In this document: one piece after another, positions 44,210-53,199 of the stretch
How positions within the stretch are numbered: the stretch's first letter is position 1
How the letters are laid out: every line of letters starts with the position of its first letter
Source of the DNA: JBBDJG01 sp040880005
Lineage (GTDB): Bacteria; Actinomycetota; Thermoleophilia; Solirubrobacterales; JBBDJG01
Length of the DNA: 63,018 bases
Assembly (NCBI GenBank): GCA_040880005.1
Contig: JBBDJG010000035.1
Location: 1 to 63,018, forward strand
Direction of reading: 5' to 3'
Program-made: the position numbers and the translations under genes
The notes under the pieces: generated by a model
Databases searched by the model: none
What the model was told of the DNA's origin: nothing
What the model saw: the letters and a program-made list of their open reading frames with translations, nothing else

Positions 44210-44644
44210 TCACCGCCGAATCAGATTCCTCATGCGGACCAGTAGCGCCGCCGAAGGCGTGACCTTGCCCGTGGCGTAGGTCGACAGCCGGGAGGCCGAG
44301 GTTCCGATCCGCGACGCGAAGGCCGCCCGGGAGAGTCCTGATTCGTGGATCAGGTCCGCGACCTCGGCGGCGACCGCGGCGCGCTCCTCGGCCTCCGCTC
44401 GCGCGCGAGCGCCGGCGATCACCCGCTCGAACGCGTCCGTCACACCGTAAGGGCGAGTGCCGACAAGGGTTTCCTCGACCTGGCGGGCGACCGACCCCCA
44501 GGGGTCGCGCACGATGGCCCCGGCCAGCCGCCGCCAATCGGCGAGGCCGCCGCGCTCCAGCGCGGCGCGCACGGCCTCCAAGGGCCAGACTTCGACGTCC
44601 TGGTCGGGCGACGCCGTGACGTTTCGGAACGCGAGCGCGCTCAC
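44210..44644 (-). CDS. XRE-type HTH protein, putative antitoxin
   Basis: A 144-residue protein with a C-terminal helix-turn-helix: EVADLIHESGLSRAAFASRIGTSASRLSTYATGKVTPSAALLVRMRNLIRR (about residues 92-144). The N-terminal part (VWPLEAVRAALERGGLADWRRLAGAI) is of unknown fold. Its start overlaps the nucleotidyltransferase stop by four bases (ATGA), so the two form one unit. Its last 14 codons are duplicated at 43475-43518, which matters for how the vapBC cassette arrived. Confidence 0.78.
   Translation of the reverse strand: MSALAFRNVTASPDQDVEVWPLEAVRAALERGGLADWRRLAGAIVRDPWGSVARQVEETLVGTRPYGVTDAFERVIAGARARAEAEERAAVAAEVADLIHESGLSRAAFASRIGTSASRLSTYATGKVTPSAALLVRMRNLIRR
44213..44256. repeat. 44-bp direct repeat B (right side of the vapBC cassette, 3' end of HTH gene)
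   Basis: Partner of the copy at 43475-43518. It forms the intact 3' end of the HTH gene. The distance between copies (738 bases start to start) is filled by vapC, vapB and the palindrome. Confidence 0.92.
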
Positions 44645-45333
44645 TCGGCCACCATCCTTGCGGCTACTTGCCCGAGCGTTTCGACGACCGCGCTCCAGTC
44701 TTCCCAGCGGGGGTCGAGTCTGCGGTAGGAAGCGAGCTGGCGGGTGGCGGTCGGGTCGGCGGGACGAGGATCGGCGAGCTGCCGCACGAGCTGCGAGGCG
44801 ATGCCGTCCTCGCTCTCGTTCTGGTCGGCGTAGTAGCCGTCGATTGCCGCCAGCACTGCCGCGGCCGGCTTGATACCAGCGTGCTCGGCAAGCGCCGCGA
44901 CATCGAGGTAGTCGCGGGTCATGTTGCGCCGAACGATCAGGAAGGCCTTGATTCGCAGCGTCTCATCGAGGGTGGGTACGGCGACTTCGTCGCCCGAAGG
45001 CAGGCGAAGACTTGAAACCTCGAGCGGCGCGGTGCGGACCATCTGGCGCACGCCGGCCTCCACTCCATCGAGGTTCCCGAGGATCACCTTCCCCGGGGTG
45101 ACGCGATTCGTCGCCCAGCCCTCGTCGGTCTCCAGCGCGTCGAGCACCATCTCGAAGCGACCGGCGAGATCGGCGACCACGTGATCGTGGTCGAGCGATT
45201 CCCGGTGGTCGTCGTGCACGATCGCTGCCGTGCCGCCGATGAGCACCGCGTCGGGAACGAGACGTTGCAGGTGGGCCGCCGACTCGAGCACGGCCAGCAG
45301 TTGGGGATCACGGTGGCCGAGGCTTGATGACAC
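44641..45333 (-). CDS. AbiEii-type nucleotidyltransferase, putative toxin
   Basis: Nucleotidyltransferase-fold protein of 230 residues related to AbiEii/AbiGii toxins, some of which block tRNA by adding nucleotides. Motifs: VLIGGTAAIVHDDHRESLDHDHVV (GG-x-A and the Asp-x-His-Asp site near residues 32-54), a later ETLRIKAFLIVRRNMTRDYLDVAALA (Lys and Asp of the C-terminal domain), and a helical tail. It overlaps the HTH gene, forming a two-gene system. A role in phage defence is possible from family knowledge only. Confidence 0.82.
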   Translation of the reverse strand: MSSSLGHRDPQLLAVLESAAHLQRLVPDAVLIGGTAAIVHDDHRESLDHDHVVADLAGRFEMVLDALETDEGWATNRVTPGKVILGNLDGVEAGVRQMVRTAPLEVSSLRLPSGDEVAVPTLDETLRIKAFLIVRRNMTRDYLDVAALAEHAGIKPAAAVLAAIDGYYADQNESEDGIASQLVRQLADPRPADPTATRQLASYRRLDPRWEDWSAVVETLGQVAARMVAE

Positions 45334-45547
45334 TCGGTCACGTTATCAGATCCGATATGAAGTGCGCTATCCGGACCCGGCCGGCGTCAGACACACCGCC
45401 GCAGCAGTTCGGCGAGCGTGACCTCGCCGATCCGCCGTGACCCGCTCGCGAGAGAGCGCTCGCAGTTGCTCAGGGACCGCAAGGCCTTCCTCGCTCAGCC
45501 CGCCTCAATGCGAATCACCGCGAATCACCGCGGATCGGCACCCTCCT

Positions 45548-45973
45548 CTAGCCATCGCGGACCCGATCATTTGCAAAGAGCGCAACGAGCGCCTGATGCA
45601 CCACAAGGCCAGCACCAAGACATGCGAGGACTGCTGCGATGCGCCAAGCAGGCGTGTCAATGGCATAGGAGAACGGTATCGCAGCTACCAGCGTTACCAA
45701 TCCCCCGTAGTAGAAGACCCTCGCCGTCAATGGTGCAGGAGGTTTGGGGGGAAACCGCCAGCTCCATAAGTCGGCACGCGACAATAGCCCGGTAGTTAGC
45801 AAGAGGCAAACGGCCGTGCCAGCGCCAACAAGTTCCGGACTATCTGACAAAGTAGCCAGGACTATCGGGGTTAGAGCCACTACGCCCAGGCCACCAATAC
45901 ACAGCATCAGATCCCGGTGCGATGTATGGCCCTGCCCTCCACGGCGTCCAAGCTGAGCTTGGCGCTGAGTCAT
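45548..45973 (-). CDS. Four-TM membrane protein, candidate immunity protein for the Rhs toxin
   Basis: Unrecognised 141-residue integral membrane protein with four predicted TM helices (about 22-42, 48-65, 86-106, 111-134) and a loop rich in Pro and Trp (WSWRFPPKPPAP). ATG 45973 overlaps the Rhs stop by four bases (ATGA), so it is translated right after the toxin tip. This is the position of immunity genes in polymorphic toxin loci, and the region has lower GC than its surroundings. A membrane immunity protein would suit a membrane-active toxin. Function inferred from position only. Confidence 0.6.
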   Translation of the reverse strand: MTQRQAQLGRRGGQGHTSHRDLMLCIGGLGVVALTPIVLATLSDSPELVGAGTAVCLLLTTGLLSRADLWSWRFPPKPPAPLTARVFYYGGLVTLVAAIPFSYAIDTPAWRIAAVLACLGAGLVVHQALVALFANDRVRDG

Positions 45974-48900
45974 CGCGGGGGCCCTGTTGCGGCAACTACG
46001 CATCCCCAGGCTGACGCCGCTATTCCGTACGGATTTCTTGCCATGATCGAAAGGGCCATTGGAACTCCCGCGACATAAGCACACCTTCTCACTGGCGCCT
46101 TGGCATCCTCTGGGAGCGACTGGTAGGCGGTCAACCCGACCGCCAAGGCAGGTCCCGCGACCGGGATCGGACCGAGAATTGCATAGTTCCTTACTGCTCG
46201 CTTTGCTACTTGACCCACCTTCTTCGCAATCTTCCTGGCACTGAGTCCCGAGGCGCCTGCGCGTCGCCGTCTATCTACCCTCCGCAGGTAGCGCCGCACA
46301 TCGCGCCTTGCCCATCTCGCGGCCCCTTGGCACCATGCCTGTGTCTGCCCGCAACCCGTAGTCCGGCTCGTGACTCGTTTCTTCTTGCGAGATTTCGAAC
46401 CGTCCAGATCAAACGAGTTCACCGGGTCCTGACCCGCGTAGTCGTAGGCGTTGTCCGACCCGCCAGGAACGGGGTCGGTTTGTAGGAAGCGACCCATCTG
46501 CGGCACATACACCCGTGCGCCCATCGTGATCGCGCCTGAGGCGAACTGGGTCTGGCGCTCCTTGCCTCCCAGCCAGCCGTAGCGGGTATCGGTCGGCGGC
46601 GCCAGTGGCTCTTCGGGGCGGGGTACGCCGAACTCGTCTGACTCGAAGGTGTCGAGGATCGTTGCGGTCACCGAGGCGATCGCGATCACGTCGCCGTGCA
46701 GGTTCGTGAGCTGGAACTTGACGCCGTCCTGGGAGTCCTGGATCGCGCCGAGGTCGCCTCCGATCCCGCCGATCATGCGCTGCCACTCGTTGTTGCCGGA
46801 ATCGGTCCAGCTCGGCGAGTCGGAGTCGTCTGAGTAGTGCATCGTCTCGTCGGGCTTGCCGGTCGATTGCTTGATCCGCGGGCGGCGGTTGGGGTCGAGC
46901 GTAAACGTCTGCGTCTTGCCGGCCTGGGTGAGGCTTCGCACGAGGTCGTTGGTGTAGTAGGTGGCGCTCAGCTGGTCGCCTCCTGCGGCAGTTGCCGGTG
47001 TGGTCGTGATGCGGCCGAACGCATCGTATTGGAAGCCGGCGTCGGTGATGCGGTCGGCCGCATCGTAGGTGTGGTCGATCGCCTGGCCCTCCCCGGCGGT
47101 CTGGCACTGGGCGTTGGGGCCGCGGGATACTTGGCGCGTTCTGTTGGAGTCGGCGTCGAAGGAGTAGGTGCGGGTCGTGCAGCCCTGACCCGACGGCGTG
47201 TCGGCGACCAAGCTCAGCCGGCCGGCGGCGTCGTAGGTGTAGGACTGGCTCGACAAGGAGCTGTCGTGTGTGCGCCACTGGCCGTGGATCGACTCGGTCA
47301 CGCCCTCGTCGAGCTGGGTGCCGGTTCCCGCAGCGCCGCACTGGCCGGAGCCGGTCATGTAGCAAAGGCGCGTGGGGCTGCCGGACTCGTCGTAGAACGT
47401 GCGGGCGGTGAGGCCGTTGGGCAGCGTCTCGGTCAGCTGGTTGCCGTCGGCGTCGTAGGTGGCGGCGAAGGTGCCGGCCGCGAAGTCGGTGAGTCCCGTG
47501 ACCAGCCCCGTAACGGGGTCGTAGGAGTAGGTCTGGGTGTCCTTGCCGTCGTTGACGGTCTTTGGTCGGCCGAGAAGGTCGTAGGTGGTCTGCGACGTGG
47601 TGCCGTCGGCGTCAGTGTAGTGGGTCTGCCTGCCAAGCGAGTCGTACTGGCGCGTGATCGTCTGCTCGTTGCCCGTTTGGACGAAGATGCGCGTGGTGGT
47701 TGGACGACCGGTATTCGGGTCGTAGTCGGTCTGGACCTGATCGAGCGAGGTGCCCTGCGTGCCCGAGACCGACTGGGTACGCGGCCGCCCGGCAGCGTCG
47801 TAGGCGGAGATCGCTACCTTCTGATCGTTGCCGACCTGATCGGTTGCTCTTGTGGGCTGATAGAGGCTGTTGTACTCGGTGGTCGTTTGCGGCAGGTTGG
47901 GCACACCGGGCGTGTTCGGCTGTGCTTCGGGTAGCGACTTGCACGGAAGCCAACGCCACTCCGCGTGACCCATGCAGCCGGCAAGCTGGCTGAACGGATC
48001 TGCGTTGTAGTAGACGGTTCTCATGGTGTTCACATCGCCACCGGGCCCCGGAGTCCGGCTCCACATGACGAGACCATTGCCGTAGTAGCGAACGTCAGAA
48101 CGCAAGTTGAGGCCCTCCGGATCGACCGTTGTCGAGGTCGGCTGGCGCAGCGTCAGACCGAGGTCCCCCTGGTCCTGGTACGAGGTCTTGGTCACGCGCA
48201 CGTCGCGGTCGCTCGCCTCGCCCGGGATACGCGCCCCCGCCGTCTGCTTGGTCGGCAGGTGATAGCGCTCGCCGGTCGGCGTTCGGGGCAGGGCGCTGCC
48301 GTCGGGAGCCTTGTCGTACTCGGTCGTGGAGTGAGCGCGGGCCTGCACGAGCTGACCATTATCGAGCTTCACCTGATGCAGCGGCCCAAGCGTCTCCAGC
48401 AGGTCAACGCCGTCCGGGGTGTAGGTGTTCTGGGTGTCGAGCTGCTGCGCCGTAACCGCCGAACTGCTGCCCGTGGCGAGCGCCCGCAGGCGGTTGGTCG
48501 CCCCCAGCGTTCGCTTGACGTTGTCGAAGCCGTCGTACTCGGCGGTGGTGATCGCTGCGCCGGGGGAGGCGACGTTGACCTCGCGTCCCAGGCGATCGAG
48601 ATAGTGGATCGTCGCCTTCGAGTACTGGCCCGCGCTCGCGTCGGGCGGGAGGATCGCGATCGCGTCGGTGGGCACGGCCTGCTGGGCCCAGTCGTCCACG
48701 GCGCCCGGGCTCATGTCGTAGGGGGCGCCGGAGCCCGAGACCGCGACGTTGTAGTCCATCGTCCAGGTCGAAGTGCCCTGCGAGCACAGGCAGGCGCGGC
48801 TCACGCTCGCGAGACGGCCCGTGTTCGGATCGCCGCCGGCAGCCGCGTGGTTGATCGTGAAAGGCTCTTCGCCCGCGGGCGTGACCTGCGTGATGTGCCC

Positions 48901-51900
48901 GGCGGAGTCGTAGGAGTACCTCGCCTTCAAGGGCGGCGTAATGCGACCGTCCCAGGCCTCGATCAGGCGATCGTTCTCATATGAATACTGCGCGACCGTC
49001 CTCCAACCCGCGTACGAGTAGAACTCGATGCTGCCGATCTGAGCCGTCGTGTTGTAGTTGAACCTCAGGAAGCGACACTTGACCGCGGGTGATGCGTCCG
49101 GGCACTCGGACGCCGAGGATCCCGCGGCGTACGCGCGGTCGATCTTGTACTTGCCATCGACCAGCCCGTAGCCGTAGGTGATCGTGTCGGCGGAGCCGGG
49201 TGGCTGAATCGCGGTCACGGGATAGACATTGGTCGCGTCCTGGCTCGTGAACACCGTCGTCACGTTCTCCAGGTCAGTTACCTTGAACTGGTTGGGGCTC
49301 GGGCGCTTCAGCAACAGGTCCTCGCTGCCCTCCTCCGGCTGCCATTCTCCCTCCAGGTTCAGAAAGGAGAATTTCGTGCCGTCGGATGCGGTTATCGTCG
49401 CCTGTTCGTACCGCTCGGAGACGGTTACCGGATCGCCGTACTCGTCCTCGTACGTGTCCGTGAAGGTCTTCCAGCCAGTTTCGAGCCTGGAGTAGCTGCT
49501 GTTCATAGCGTCCGACGGAAGGCTTGCGGTCCAGCCGAACCCGAGCGCCCCGCCATGATCGTTCTCCCTCGTCAGTTGCCCATCGCCCCCGCCGTTCGGG
49601 TCGCGCGAGTTGTAGGTGCGGGAGAAGTTGAGATCGGCGTTGTAGGCATCGATCGACACGTCGTCGGCCGACATCGAGAAGTTGCCGGTCAGCAGATCGA
49701 CCGAGCCGGGGCCGATCGACTCGACCGCGTCCTTGGTGGCGGGCGCCTTGCGATCGAGCGTGAAGCGGATCGCGTCGCTGGTGTAGGAACCGCCCCCGCC
49801 GCCCGTGAACAGGGCGCGCACATACACCGGGCCGTCGTAGCCGGTCAGACCGGTGGTCGTCGCTGCGTCCCACACGAGCGTCGGGCTCAGTCCGCCGGAC
49901 AGGCCGACGGGGCTTGCGACCGACTGGTTGAGGTCGTTCTTGAGCTGGCCGGCAGGCACCGGCGACCACTGGCCCTCGGTCCCGGTCTTGCTGAACCAGA
50001 GCGCGATCTTGTCGAAGCCGGCGGCCTGCGCCTTGGCGCGCACCGTGATGCGGCGGCGCGTGCGCGTGCCGTCGTCGGGCTGGGTCAGCAAGCCGGGGTT
50101 GTCGAGGCGCGCCAGGCCCGCCTGGGCAGCGCCGCCAACCGCCGTGAAGTCGCCGCCGACCAGCAGCCGTTCGCGATCGGCGTCGAGATCGCGGATCGCA
50201 ACCGGGGATCCCGTCGCGGACACGTTCGGCGCAAGAGGGAACGCGAGCCCCGACTGGGGATCGAGTCCGGCAAGTCCGTTCCGCTGAACTCCCGCGATCT
50301 GCGAGAAGCGTCCGCCGACGAACACGCCGGCCGGGTCGGCGTCGATCGCATCGACCGGGCCGTCGGGGCTCGGGTTCCACGAGGTGACCGTCTGCCCCTG
50401 CAGCGAGGCAAGCCCCGCGCGGGTCGCGCCTGCGATCGATGTGAAGCTCCCGCCCACGTACAGCGTATTCCCGCTGAGCGCCATAGAGGTCACCGCACCG
50501 TTGCACGGCGGTGTCCAGGCCCCGCCGCCGGTCACGGTAGTCACAGACCATAGCTCTCTGATGTCCTGGCTCGGCTCACCGTTCTTGTTGAAGTGGCCCG
50601 CCAAGTACACGGTATCGGCGCTAGCCTCAATCGCGTTGACCTGTCCGACAAGTTCGCTCGACAAACCCGGAGTCCAGGAGAGCAAGTCTCCAGTATCGAT
50701 GCTGAACGCACCGGCGTTCGAGCTACTGACACCGCCGTGACTGAGACTTGCGCTGCCTACATAGATCCTTCCGACCGCGGACGCGAGCGCTCGCACCTCG
50801 CTCGCCTGCGGGCTCCAATCGACCAGTCCGCCGGTGTCCTGCATGAACGCCGCGAGGTTCTGCCGGGTGCTGCCGGCGATGCTCGAGAACGCACCACCCA
50901 CATACAGCTTGCCCTCGGCTAGCTCGATCGCGTTGACTCTGCCGTTGGGGTCTGGGCTCCAGCCGGTCGGCACACCGGTCGTGTCGCTCAGCTCGGCAAG
51001 GTTGTGTCGTTCGACAACGTTGGCCGCCCGGAAACGCCCGCCGGCAAATACGCGTCCACCGTACAAACCGATCGTCTTGACCGAGTTGCCGAGGTTCGGG
51101 TTCCAACTCGTCGCGCCGGCGCTGCTCAAGTCGAGCGCGGCGATCTTGCCGCGAGCCTGCCCGCCGATCGTCGTGAAGTCGCCGCCTGCATAGACCGTGG
51201 CGCCCGACACGGTGATCGAACGCACGCGCGCACCCGAGGGCGCACTCGGATTCCACGACTGCGGGGCGCCGCTTGCCGCATCGAGTGCAGCGATCCCGTT
51301 GCGAGTCGCGCCGCCGACCTGCGAGAACGCGCCGCCCGCGTAGATCCGCGTGCCGGACGCAACGAGCGCGTCCACCGACCCGTTCGAGTTCGGGTTCCAC
51401 GGGGCCGCCTGGCCGAAGGTCGAATCCACCTGGGCGATGTTGCTGCGCGGCTGGCCGCCGACGCTCGTAAACGTCCCGCCCAGGTACACCGACCCAAGCG
51501 ACGTGGCAATCGCCGAGATCGATCCGCTTTCAGGACCCACGTTGGGGTTCCAGCTTGTAGCTGTCGCGAGCGTCTTGTCGAGTTCGGCAACTCGCCGCCG
51601 CTGCTGGCCGCCGATGTAGTCGAAGTCTCCTCCCACATAGAGTTTGCTTTCATCCAGAGCAATCGCCCTGACGAGCCGCGGGTAGGGATATGGAGCCCAG
51701 CCACCCACGGCTGCGTTGGTCGGATTGAGCTTCGCGAGCCCGTTGCGGGTCACTCCGCCAACGTGCGTGAACGATCCCCCCACGTACAGATCCTGCCCGT
51801 CGTTCGCCAGCGCATACACCGAGCCTCCGCTCGCCCCCGGGTCCCAGGCCGGATCGACCGTGCCGTCGGCCCGGATGTGGGCGAGGTTGGCGCGCGGATA

Positions 51901-53025
51901 ACCGCCGACGCTGGTGAACTCCCCGCCGATGAACCAGCCTCCCAGTCCGTCGGGCGCGCTCGCGCGCACCTCCACTGCGGGCGATCCCGAGGAATCCGAG
52001 CCGGCTACCTCTGGGTAGGCGAGGTCGGGCAAGCCGCCGGTCTGTGCGAGCGACGTGAACGCGCCCACGCGGGTGCCGACCGAGTCGAAGTCGCCGCCGA
52101 CATAAACCTTGTCCTCGCCGTGGAGCGCGATCGCGTTGATCTTCGGCACCGGGCCGCTGCCGCCGTCGGGAACCTGGGTCGGCACCGGCGTCGACGAGTA
52201 GCGTCCGCGCGGCGGGTCGCAGGAGTTCGGGCCCGGCGGAACCAGCGTGCGGATGATCGAAGCGTAGGAGTTGTCCACGTACACGTCGATCGGTGCATGC
52301 TGCTCCATCGCGTCCGTGTACAGGCCGAAGCTGGCCCGCGTGCCGTACTGCCCGTAGTTGTTGGGTGCGCTCGAATCGACCACCTTCTCACCGTTGAGGT
52401 ACACCTCGTTGATCGCGTGCTCCGGGTCGCCGGCAGGCTTGTCGGAGAACTTCTGGCGCACCATCAGCCAGTTCCAGCAGCCCTCCTTGAGCGCGAAGGG
52501 GGATCCGATCGCATCAGCGGAGTCGTTGAACGTGTCGTTTGAGTGGCCGCGCACCAGCCGCGCCTTGCGGTCGCCCTCGAAGACGGCGATGCCGCCGTAG
52601 TGATCCACTCCCGCGCTCGCCGCGTCCCAGCGCAGAATGTCGAAGCGATGGCGCTGCTTGGGACCGGCGCCCGTGGTCGTACCCGGCGGAAGGTAGAAGG
52701 CAGCGCCGTAGGAGGCGTCGGCCAGGCCCGAGGCCCAGTTGTAGGAGCCCATGGCGGCGCGACCGAGCGATGTGTTGCCGTTGTAGGAGGCCTTGGCGTA
52801 GGCGCTTCCGTCGTAGGCAGACGGCGGGCCGGTGGAGCGCGTGAAGCCGAAGAACTGGTCCTGCCTGATCGAGTCGTACTGGGAGGAGATGTCGGCCGGC
52901 TCGTGGGTAGCGGTGCGCCCGCAGGCGCCGAGGCCGAGCGCGGCCGCGAGGACCAGCACCGCCGCCAGCGTGTGCCCACCGAGGCGCTTCGGGGACCGAC
53001 CGGACATCTGCCTCACCATCGCCAA
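45970..53025 (-). CDS. Rhs-repeat lipoprotein with GGxF repeat domain and C-terminal toxin-like tip
   Basis: A 2351-residue surface protein. The N-terminus has a signal peptide with lipobox LGACGR (Cys near 35), then a jelly-roll/LamG-like region (to ~300), then about 14 repeats of the form YVGGxFTxVGGxxRxGLAxL (about 310-1000), an Ig-like linker, and YD/Rhs repeats (about 1140-2140; YDAAGRP, YDSLGRQTHY, YDLLGRPKTV). The conserved Rhs core end RFLQTDPVPGGSDNAYDYAG is followed by a distinct 142-residue basic/hydrophobic tip. TTG 53025 or ATG 53019 follow a GGGAGG site. Related to contact-dependent polymorphic toxins. Confidence 0.9.
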   Translation of the reverse strand: MAMVRQMSGRSPKRLGGHTLAAVLVLAAALGLGACGRTATHEPADISSQYDSIRQDQFFGFTRSTGPPSAYDGSAYAKASYNGNTSLGRAAMGSYNWASGLADASYGAAFYLPPGTTTGAGPKQRHRFDILRWDAASAGVDHYGGIAVFEGDRKARLVRGHSNDTFNDSADAIGSPFALKEGCWNWLMVRQKFSDKPAGDPEHAINEVYLNGEKVVDSSAPNNYGQYGTRASFGLYTDAMEQHAPIDVYVDNSYASIIRTLVPPGPNSCDPPRGRYSSTPVPTQVPDGGSGPVPKINAIALHGEDKVYVGGDFDSVGTRVGAFTSLAQTGGLPDLAYPEVAGSDSSGSPAVEVRASAPDGLGGWFIGGEFTSVGGYPRANLAHIRADGTVDPAWDPGASGGSVYALANDGQDLYVGGSFTHVGGVTRNGLAKLNPTNAAVGGWAPYPYPRLVRAIALDESKLYVGGDFDYIGGQQRRRVAELDKTLATATSWNPNVGPESGSISAIATSLGSVYLGGTFTSVGGQPRSNIAQVDSTFGQAAPWNPNSNGSVDALVASGTRIYAGGAFSQVGGATRNGIAALDAASGAPQSWNPSAPSGARVRSITVSGATVYAGGDFTTIGGQARGKIAALDLSSAGATSWNPNLGNSVKTIGLYGGRVFAGGRFRAANVVERHNLAELSDTTGVPTGWSPDPNGRVNAIELAEGKLYVGGAFSSIAGSTRQNLAAFMQDTGGLVDWSPQASEVRALASAVGRIYVGSASLSHGGVSSSNAGAFSIDTGDLLSWTPGLSSELVGQVNAIEASADTVYLAGHFNKNGEPSQDIRELWSVTTVTGGGAWTPPCNGAVTSMALSGNTLYVGGSFTSIAGATRAGLASLQGQTVTSWNPSPDGPVDAIDADPAGVFVGGRFSQIAGVQRNGLAGLDPQSGLAFPLAPNVSATGSPVAIRDLDADRERLLVGGDFTAVGGAAQAGLARLDNPGLLTQPDDGTRTRRRITVRAKAQAAGFDKIALWFSKTGTEGQWSPVPAGQLKNDLNQSVASPVGLSGGLSPTLVWDAATTTGLTGYDGPVYVRALFTGGGGGSYTSDAIRFTLDRKAPATKDAVESIGPGSVDLLTGNFSMSADDVSIDAYNADLNFSRTYNSRDPNGGGDGQLTRENDHGGALGFGWTASLPSDAMNSSYSRLETGWKTFTDTYEDEYGDPVTVSERYEQATITASDGTKFSFLNLEGEWQPEEGSEDLLLKRPSPNQFKVTDLENVTTVFTSQDATNVYPVTAIQPPGSADTITYGYGLVDGKYKIDRAYAAGSSASECPDASPAVKCRFLRFNYNTTAQIGSIEFYSYAGWRTVAQYSYENDRLIEAWDGRITPPLKARYSYDSAGHITQVTPAGEEPFTINHAAAGGDPNTGRLASVSRACLCSQGTSTWTMDYNVAVSGSGAPYDMSPGAVDDWAQQAVPTDAIAILPPDASAGQYSKATIHYLDRLGREVNVASPGAAITTAEYDGFDNVKRTLGATNRLRALATGSSSAVTAQQLDTQNTYTPDGVDLLETLGPLHQVKLDNGQLVQARAHSTTEYDKAPDGSALPRTPTGERYHLPTKQTAGARIPGEASDRDVRVTKTSYQDQGDLGLTLRQPTSTTVDPEGLNLRSDVRYYGNGLVMWSRTPGPGGDVNTMRTVYYNADPFSQLAGCMGHAEWRWLPCKSLPEAQPNTPGVPNLPQTTTEYNSLYQPTRATDQVGNDQKVAISAYDAAGRPRTQSVSGTQGTSLDQVQTDYDPNTGRPTTTRIFVQTGNEQTITRQYDSLGRQTHYTDADGTTSQTTYDLLGRPKTVNDGKDTQTYSYDPVTGLVTGLTDFAAGTFAATYDADGNQLTETLPNGLTARTFYDESGSPTRLCYMTGSGQCGAAGTGTQLDEGVTESIHGQWRTHDSSLSSQSYTYDAAGRLSLVADTPSGQGCTTRTYSFDADSNRTRQVSRGPNAQCQTAGEGQAIDHTYDAADRITDAGFQYDAFGRITTTPATAAGGDQLSATYYTNDLVRSLTQAGKTQTFTLDPNRRPRIKQSTGKPDETMHYSDDSDSPSWTDSGNNEWQRMIGGIGGDLGAIQDSQDGVKFQLTNLHGDVIAIASVTATILDTFESDEFGVPRPEEPLAPPTDTRYGWLGGKERQTQFASGAITMGARVYVPQMGRFLQTDPVPGGSDNAYDYAGQDPVNSFDLDGSKSRKKKRVTSRTTGCGQTQAWCQGAARWARRDVRRYLRRVDRRRRAGASGLSARKIAKKVGQVAKRAVRNYAILGPIPVAGPALAVGLTAYQSLPEDAKAPVRRCAYVAGVPMALSIMARNPYGIAASAWGCVVAATGPPR

Positions 53026-53107
53026 GACTTCCTCCCTCCCATCCGCCCGGCCGGGAAAGGGGGTCGCCCGGCCGGATTGATGGGTCGTGGCTCAGTTATG
53101 GCCAGAA

Positions 53108-53136
53108 GTTTAAGTGAGTTCCTACTTGTTTGTCAA
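53108..53136 (-). promoter_or_regulatory. Sigma-70-type promoter of the Rhs gene
   Basis: On the minus strand TTGACA (53131-53136) is followed after 17 bases by TTAAAC (53108-53113). It lies about 80 bases upstream of the Rhs start and stands out as AT-rich in a GC-rich region. Perfect -35 and reasonable -10, so the large Rhs gene appears to have a strong housekeeping promoter. Confidence 0.7.
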
Positions 53137-53199
53137 GCCCGGCCCTCGAACGGCGATCGGCACGGCTCCGTCCCACTCCAGCAGCGATAATCGAGTTCC

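Noticed and set aside
46409..47365. Long open frames on both strands across the Rhs gene (also 46837-47934, 49274-50551, 49555-50553, 51004-52542)
   Set aside because: Arg/Ala/Gly-rich shadow frames typical of GC-rich coding DNA; no domain or ribosome site, while the Rhs frame is clearly real.
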